A program made the translations under genes and the position numbers. Below, piece by piece: positions 60,397 through 64,000 of a stretch of 64,000 nucleotides of DNA; position 1 is the first letter of the stretch; every line of letters begins with the position of its first letter. Source of the DNA: V1-33 sp039795165 (GTDB lineage: Bacteria > Verrucomicrobiota > Verrucomicrobiia > Verrucomicrobiales > V1-33); assembly GCA_039795165.1 (NCBI GenBank), contig JBDKER010000019.1:1-64000 (forward strand), read 5' to 3'. The notes beneath the pieces were generated by a model. That model saw only the letters and a program-made list of their open reading frames with translations. It was not told where the DNA came from and made no database searches.

Positions 60397-62310
60397 TCAC
60401 TCGTAGGCTCGGCCCGTGCGGTTTTCGATGTGGTGCACGAACGATCGGTTGCAGACATCGACGCCGCCAGGCGTCGGATAATTTCCCGTGAAATACCAAT
60501 CCCCGCACTCCGGCGAAACGGCCTTATGCAGATCACCGACCGTCTGGAAGAGAAGAATCAGCTCACCTTGCCAATCCGTGTCCGGATACACGAATTCGCT
60601 GATCCTTGCGGCGATCTGGTCGTCGCTGAACGGTTCGTAAATCCCCTTCACGGCATTGATCTGCTGCGCGGCTGGCTTCTTCAGTTCCTCTTTGGCCCGC
60701 TGGTAGACGTCATCGATGACAGACGTTCGTCCAGCCGAACGGAGCAATTCAATGGCTGCCTGGAACGCGATGAATTTCCCGATTTCCGCCATGTCGATGC
60801 CGTAGCAATCGGGATAGCGGATGAGCGGAGCGGTGCTCGCCACCACGATGCGCCGCGGGTTCGTCCGCGTCAGCATTTTCAGAATGCTCTGCTTGAGCGT
60901 GGTGCCGCGCACAATGGAATCGTCGATGACCACGAGACTGTCTTCCGGGCGGACTTCGCCGTAGGTGACATCGTAGACGTGGCTGGCGAGCTGGAGCCGC
61001 GAGCTTTCCTGACTGATGAAGGTGCGCAGCTTGATGTCCTTGTGGGCGATTTTCTCGCCGCGGGGCCAGTTGCGGAGAATGAGATCGTCGATCAGTTCCT
61101 CCGTGAGCGAGCCATCTGCGGCGGCCTTGAGGATGGCGTCCTTCACCTCACGGCGGCGGTGCAGCCGCAGTCCGCTCATCATGCCGTGATAGGCGACTTC
61201 TGCCGTGTTCGGAATGAAGCTGAAGACAGCGCGCTCGAGGTCGTTGTCGATCACATTGAGGATCTGCGGAACAAGGGCAGCGCCGAGCCGTTTGCGTTCC
61301 TGGTAGATTTCCGGGTCGTTTCCGCGCGAGAAGTAAATCCGTTCGAAGGCGCAGGGAGTCACGGGAGCCGGTGGACCAAACGCTTCGCGCTTCACCGTCC
61401 CATCGCTCTTCATGGCGACGACCGTGCCGGGAGCCACCTCTTCGATCTGGTGCATGCCCGCGCTGAAAACCGTCATGAGGGGCACCCGTTCACTCGCGAA
61501 GGCGATCACTTCATCGTCTTCGTAGCAGAAGCAGGGACGGATGCCGCGGGGGTCGCGGAGCACGAACGAATCCCCATTCCCTATCTGTCCGGCAATGGTG
61601 TAGCCTCCATCCCAGTGGATGGCGCTGCGGCGGATGATTTCCGTGATGTCGAGCCGGTCACTGATCACGGCGGGAATTTCCGCACCCGGCGTTTTGGCGT
61701 CGCGCATCTCCCGGTAGATGTCCGTGTGTACCTCATCGAGGTGGAAGCCGATTTCCTCGAGCACCGTCTGGGTATCCGTGCCGAAGACCGGGTGCTGACC
61801 CCGTTCAATCATGAGCTGATTGAGTTCCCGGGTGTTTGTCATGTTGAAATTCCCGAGCACCATGAGGCTTTTCGTGGGCCAGTTGCTGCGGCGGAAATAC
61901 GGATGGCACGACCCCGTGCTGAATTCCCCGCTCGTACCGTAGCGGAGGTGTCCCATGAGGAGTTCGCCGCCGAATTCGAAGTGCGCCTTCACGCTCTCTC
62001 CATCTTTCGGATTGATGCGGCCCTTGCGGATGAGCTGGTCGTACACCGCCATCTGGGAACGGAAGACCATGCCCAGCGAATCGGTTTTGCTCGAACGCAC
62101 CCGGGCCATGTACGGCTGCCCGAGGGGAACGTGAATCTTCGTACAGCCGATCCCGACGCCGTCGTGCCCCCGGTTGTGCTGCTTTTCCATGAGAAGGAAG
62201 AGCTTGTGGAAACCCCAGAGGGGATTCTGGTATCGGTCGATGTAATGCTGCAGCGGTTTGCGCAGCCGCACGAAAGCCACGCCACACTCGTGCTTGATGA
62301 AATCGCTCAT
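60397..62310 (-). CDS. purF: Amidophosphoribosyltransferase, long form
   Basis: The 637-residue enzyme makes phosphoribosylamine in the first step of purine synthesis. The start is taken at MSDFIKHECGVAF, giving a short propeptide that is cut before the catalytic cysteine (residue 9). Blocks include MGHLRYGTSGE, YTIAGQIGNGDSFVLRDPRGIR, FSFIPNTAEVAYHGMM and VVIDDSIVRGTTL, the PRPP-binding loop. It is longer than the usual 470-510 residues and resembles the long PurF form known in Bacteroidota-like groups, with extra sequence between the two domains. An earlier in-frame start at 62382 would add 24 unlikely residues. The gene ends 15 bases before the DUF374 gene starts. Confidence 0.92.
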   Translation of the reverse strand: MSDFIKHECGVAFVRLRKPLQHYIDRYQNPLWGFHKLFLLMEKQHNRGHDGVGIGCTKIHVPLGQPYMARVRSSKTDSLGMVFRSQMAVYDQLIRKGRINPKDGESVKAHFEFGGELLMGHLRYGTSGEFSTGSCHPYFRRSNWPTKSLMVLGNFNMTNTRELNQLMIERGQHPVFGTDTQTVLEEIGFHLDEVHTDIYREMRDAKTPGAEIPAVISDRLDITEIIRRSAIHWDGGYTIAGQIGNGDSFVLRDPRGIRPCFCYEDDEVIAFASERVPLMTVFSAGMHQIEEVAPGTVVAMKSDGTVKREAFGPPAPVTPCAFERIYFSRGNDPEIYQERKRLGAALVPQILNVIDNDLERAVFSFIPNTAEVAYHGMMSGLRLHRRREVKDAILKAAADGSLTEELIDDLILRNWPRGEKIAHKDIKLRTFISQESSRLQLASHVYDVTYGEVRPEDSLVVIDDSIVRGTTLKQSILKMLTRTNPRRIVVASTAPLIRYPDCYGIDMAEIGKFIAFQAAIELLRSAGRTSVIDDVYQRAKEELKKPAAQQINAVKGIYEPFSDDQIAARISEFVYPDTDWQGELILLFQTVGDLHKAVSPECGDWYFTGNYPTPGGVDVCNRSFVHHIENRTGRAYE

Positions 62311-62412
62311 GAATTGGTCAGGGGCCGGTAAAAAGGAACTGAGCGCTTCAGAAGGCGCGGCCCATCGCCCGTGCAAGAGCACTTTCGGACAGACCGCACA
62401 ATCCGGAGGTGC

Positions 62413-62982
62413 TCAGCAGAGGAGGTCGCGCAGCGGACCATCCATCAGCCCGGCTGTCTGCACGAGCTGGCGGAGCACAAGGAGAGCACCGACCGCATCG
62501 TAGAGCGCGTCATGGAAGCGCAGTCCCGGGCAGAGAGCATCGAGTTCGGCGCGGAGGCCGAAGTTCGTGATGAGGGCTTCGAGCGAATAATCCGGGAGGT
62601 TAGGCCATGCGCGACGGGCGAGGACGACCGTATCCAGCCACGGACCGAATCCATGCATCGGAAAGGTGCGGAGAAAGCGCTTCTCCGTGCCGGCGCTGTG
62701 CGCTACCACCACGGCTCCGGCGAGGCGGCTGCGGAATGCGGGCCAGAGCACTCCCATGGCAGGGGCTCCCGCGAGGTCGGCCGTGGAGATGCCATGGACC
62801 TGACTGGCCTGCCATGTGACGGCGCGGCCAGGGTTGAGGTAGGAACGGAAAAAGGAATCGGCGACCATCGAAGTTCCCCGCATTGACGCCATGCCGCACT
62901 GCACCGGGGCGTCGGTCATCCCGGGAGCGGCCCCCGCGCTTTCGAAGTCGATGGCCGTGAACAGAGCGTCGCGGACGAGCAT
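62413..62982 (-). CDS. DnaQ-like 3'-5' exonuclease
   Basis: The 189-residue protein has the DEDDh exonuclease motifs: FTAIDFESAG with the two acidic residues near residue 10, WLDTVVLARRAWPNLPDYSL, and FHDALYDAVGALLVLRQL with the catalytic histidine and aspartate. It resembles the DnaQ/epsilon proofreading domain and RNase T-like enzymes. It probably trims DNA or RNA 3' ends; the partner polymerase is not in this window. The ATG at 62982 is the best start; earlier frame runs into unrelated sequence. It is divergent from the superoxide dismutase gene and 102 bases upstream of purF. Confidence 0.85.
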   Translation of the reverse strand: MLVRDALFTAIDFESAGAAPGMTDAPVQCGMASMRGTSMVADSFFRSYLNPGRAVTWQASQVHGISTADLAGAPAMGVLWPAFRSRLAGAVVVAHSAGTEKRFLRTFPMHGFGPWLDTVVLARRAWPNLPDYSLEALITNFGLRAELDALCPGLRFHDALYDAVGALLVLRQLVQTAGLMDGPLRDLLC

Positions 62983-63010
62983 GGGAGCTGCACATGCGGT
63001 TTCTCCGCGA

Positions 63011-63041
63011 CCACGCAAGAGCAGACCGCACGCTTGCGTGG
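63011..63041. repeat. Perfect 9-base inverted repeat between divergent exonuclease and sod genes
   Basis: CCACGCAAG and CTTGCGTGG are exact inverted copies separated by 13 bases (loop region 63020-63032). The element lies 29 bases from the exonuclease start and about 113 bases before the sod ATG, so it could be an operator for either gene or an RNA hairpin. The adjacent A's do not extend the arms. Confidence 0.75.
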
Positions 63042-63153
63042 AGCGGAGGAAGGGCAATCATCCGCGGCGCGCCTGCAGACGTTTCTCTGCGCGATCAACG
63101 GGATCTCCCGCGATCCGGCTTCTGCAATCATCAAACCCTTCCCACTCTTTACT

Positions 63154-63783
63154 ATGGCACACACACTTCCTGCCCTTCCCTATGCGCACGACGCCCTTGA
63201 GCCGCATATCGACACCCGCACCATGGAAATCCACCATGGCAAGCACCACCAGGCGTACATCACGAACCTGAACAATGCGATCGCTGGACAGGCTGAACTC
63301 GAGGCGAAATCCGCCGAGGAACTGATCCGCGATCTGGCGGCGGTGCCTGAGGGTATCCGCACGGCTGTCCGCAACAATGCGGGTGGTCATGTGAATCACA
63401 GTTTCTTCTGGACCCTCATGGCTCCGGGCAAAGGCGGCGCACCGTCCGGCGAGCTGGCGGCCGCCATCGAGTCGGCCTTCGGCAGCTTTGACAACTTCAA
63501 GGCTGAGTTCGCTAAGGCGGCGACGACGCGGTTTGGATCCGGCTGGGCATGGCTCGTCGTGGAAGACGGCAAGCTGTCGGTTTGTTCGACGGCGAATCAG
63601 GATTCACCGCTCATGGGCAAGGCCGTGGCTGGATGTTCCGGGGCCCCGATTCTCGGGCTCGATGTGTGGGAACACGCCTACTACCTGCATTATCAGAACC
63701 GCCGCCCGGATTACATCGGGGCCTTCTGGAATGTCGTGAACTGGGATGCGGTCGCTGCGCTCTACGGCCAGGCGAAAGGCTGA
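63154..63783 (+). CDS. Fe/Mn superoxide dismutase
   Basis: The 209-residue enzyme removes superoxide. Metal ligands are visible: His in EIHHGKHHQAYI, His in NHSFFWTLM, and Asp/His in GLDVWEHAYYLHYQNRRPDYI. The active-site segment and the C-terminal WNVVNWDAV block match the Fe/Mn SOD family. The ATG at 63154 gives the normal length. It ends in a strong intrinsic terminator. The metal preference, Fe or Mn, is not assigned. Confidence 0.95.
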   Translation: MAHTLPALPYAHDALEPHIDTRTMEIHHGKHHQAYITNLNNAIAGQAELEAKSAEELIRDLAAVPEGIRTAVRNNAGGHVNHSFFWTLMAPGKGGAPSGELAAAIESAFGSFDNFKAEFAKAATTRFGSGWAWLVVEDGKLSVCSTANQDSPLMGKAVAGCSGAPILGLDVWEHAYYLHYQNRRPDYIGAFWNVVNWDAVAALYGQAKG

Positions 63784-63809
63784 TTTCTGCGCATCTGAAA
63801 CGAATTGCG

Positions 63810-63850
63810 GGGCTGAAGTGCTGCGGTGCTTCAGCCCTGTTTCGTTTTCT
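63810..63850 (+). terminator. Intrinsic terminator of sod
   Basis: GGGCTGAAG and CTTCAGCCC form a perfect 9-base-pair stem with a 10-base loop, followed by a T-rich run (TGTTTCGTTTTCT). It lies 26 bases after the sod stop and ends its transcript. Confidence 0.9.
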
Positions 63851-63999
63851 CATTCATCTGTCCAGCGTTCGCGGATGCGGACGATGCTGCGGGCGCGGCC
63901 CGTGGCGGTTTCGATGTCGATGCAGGCCCCGCAGACGAGGACCGGACCGGGCGCGACCCGGTAGCGGGCGGGTAGACCCGTACGGAATTTCCCGAGGAC
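63850..63999 (-). CDS. Hypothetical protein, 3' partial, right edge of window
   Basis: A minus-strand open frame entering from the right edge encodes 49 residues ending RIRERWTDE before a TGA at 63850-63852. It contains a Cys-x-x-Cys pair (VCGAC) and VAPGPVLVC, without a recognised family. The stop lies at the tail of the sod terminator, which makes this a plausible 3' end of a convergent gene. Start and function are not visible. Confidence 0.4.
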   Translation of the reverse strand, partial: VLGKFRTGLPARYRVAPGPVLVCGACIDIETATGRARSIVRIRERWTDE

Positions 64000-64000
64000 G

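Overview
The window is a high-GC chromosomal segment, most likely from a member of the Verrucomicrobiota (inference from gene content, not from a marker gene). The pointers are a PVC-type protein joining a beta-propeller, HEAT repeats and a CxxCH haem site, an adjacent DUF1549/DUF1553 and DUF1501 pair, two Tat-exported Gfo/Idh/MocA oxidoreductases, two secreted PQQ-type propellers opening with a WPxFRGP motif, and a full MreBCD/PBP2 cell-shape set, which makes a typical planctomycete less likely. No phage, insertion sequence, CRISPR array, tRNA or rRNA gene was seen. One tmRNA gene is present.

Layout. 1-458: the end of an Rpn-type nuclease/transposase gene with GRQE repeats. 596-9890 (minus strand): two small zinc-ribbon proteins, mreB, mreC, mreD, mrdA, rng, a membrane protein, yebC and a phosphoesterase; mreD-mrdA-rng are joined by 4-base ATGA overlaps. 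10017-14559 (plus): a HAD protein, the PVC cytochrome-like protein and a TolC/NodT lipoprotein. 14574-16661 (minus): araD and a Tat oxidoreductase. 16922-17278: tmRNA. 17472-21195 (minus): a glycosyltransferase and topoisomerase III. 21431-23365 (plus): a Pro/Ala-rich membrane-anchored protein, a 25-residue membrane micropeptide with a strong terminator, thioredoxin and a PH-like membrane protein. 23407-25565 (minus): galU and a PQQ-type propeller. 25646-30139 (plus): GT4, VOC protein, RlmM-like methyltransferase, oxidoreductase and a P-loop kinase. 30165-35435 (minus): universal stress protein, PQQ-type propeller, then a tightly overlapped trio of an ankyrin-containing membrane acyltransferase and two HAD phosphatases. 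35676-40257: a divergent Pta homologue, moaA, an SmpA/OmlA-like lipoprotein, a TPM protein and a ManA-type isomerase. 40477-51884 (plus): ftsK, an amidohydrolase, DUF1549 and DUF1501 proteins, a hypothetical protein, nadA and an M50 protease. 51871-54174 (minus): a hybrid histidine kinase. 54320-63783: a LOG protein, a YWTD propeller, an outer-membrane protein behind a strong sigma-54-like promoter, pheA, a RES/Xre toxin-antitoxin pair, a DUF374 acyltransferase, a long-form purF, an exonuclease and superoxide dismutase. 63850-63999: the 3' end of a minus-strand gene.

Most content is housekeeping: cell shape, RNA decay, ribosome rescue, DNA topology, chromosome segregation, NAD, purine, phenylalanine and molybdopterin synthesis, and redox defence, interleaved with secreted sugar- and redox-type proteins typical of this phylum. 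The most unusual items are the ankyrin-inserted acyltransferase operon, the acidic insertion in the FtsK motor, a Pta homologue lacking a conserved motif, the sigma-54-like promoter of the outer-membrane protein, the operator of the RES/Xre module, perfect inverted repeats in three regulatory regions, and a general lack of Shine-Dalgarno sequences before start codons.
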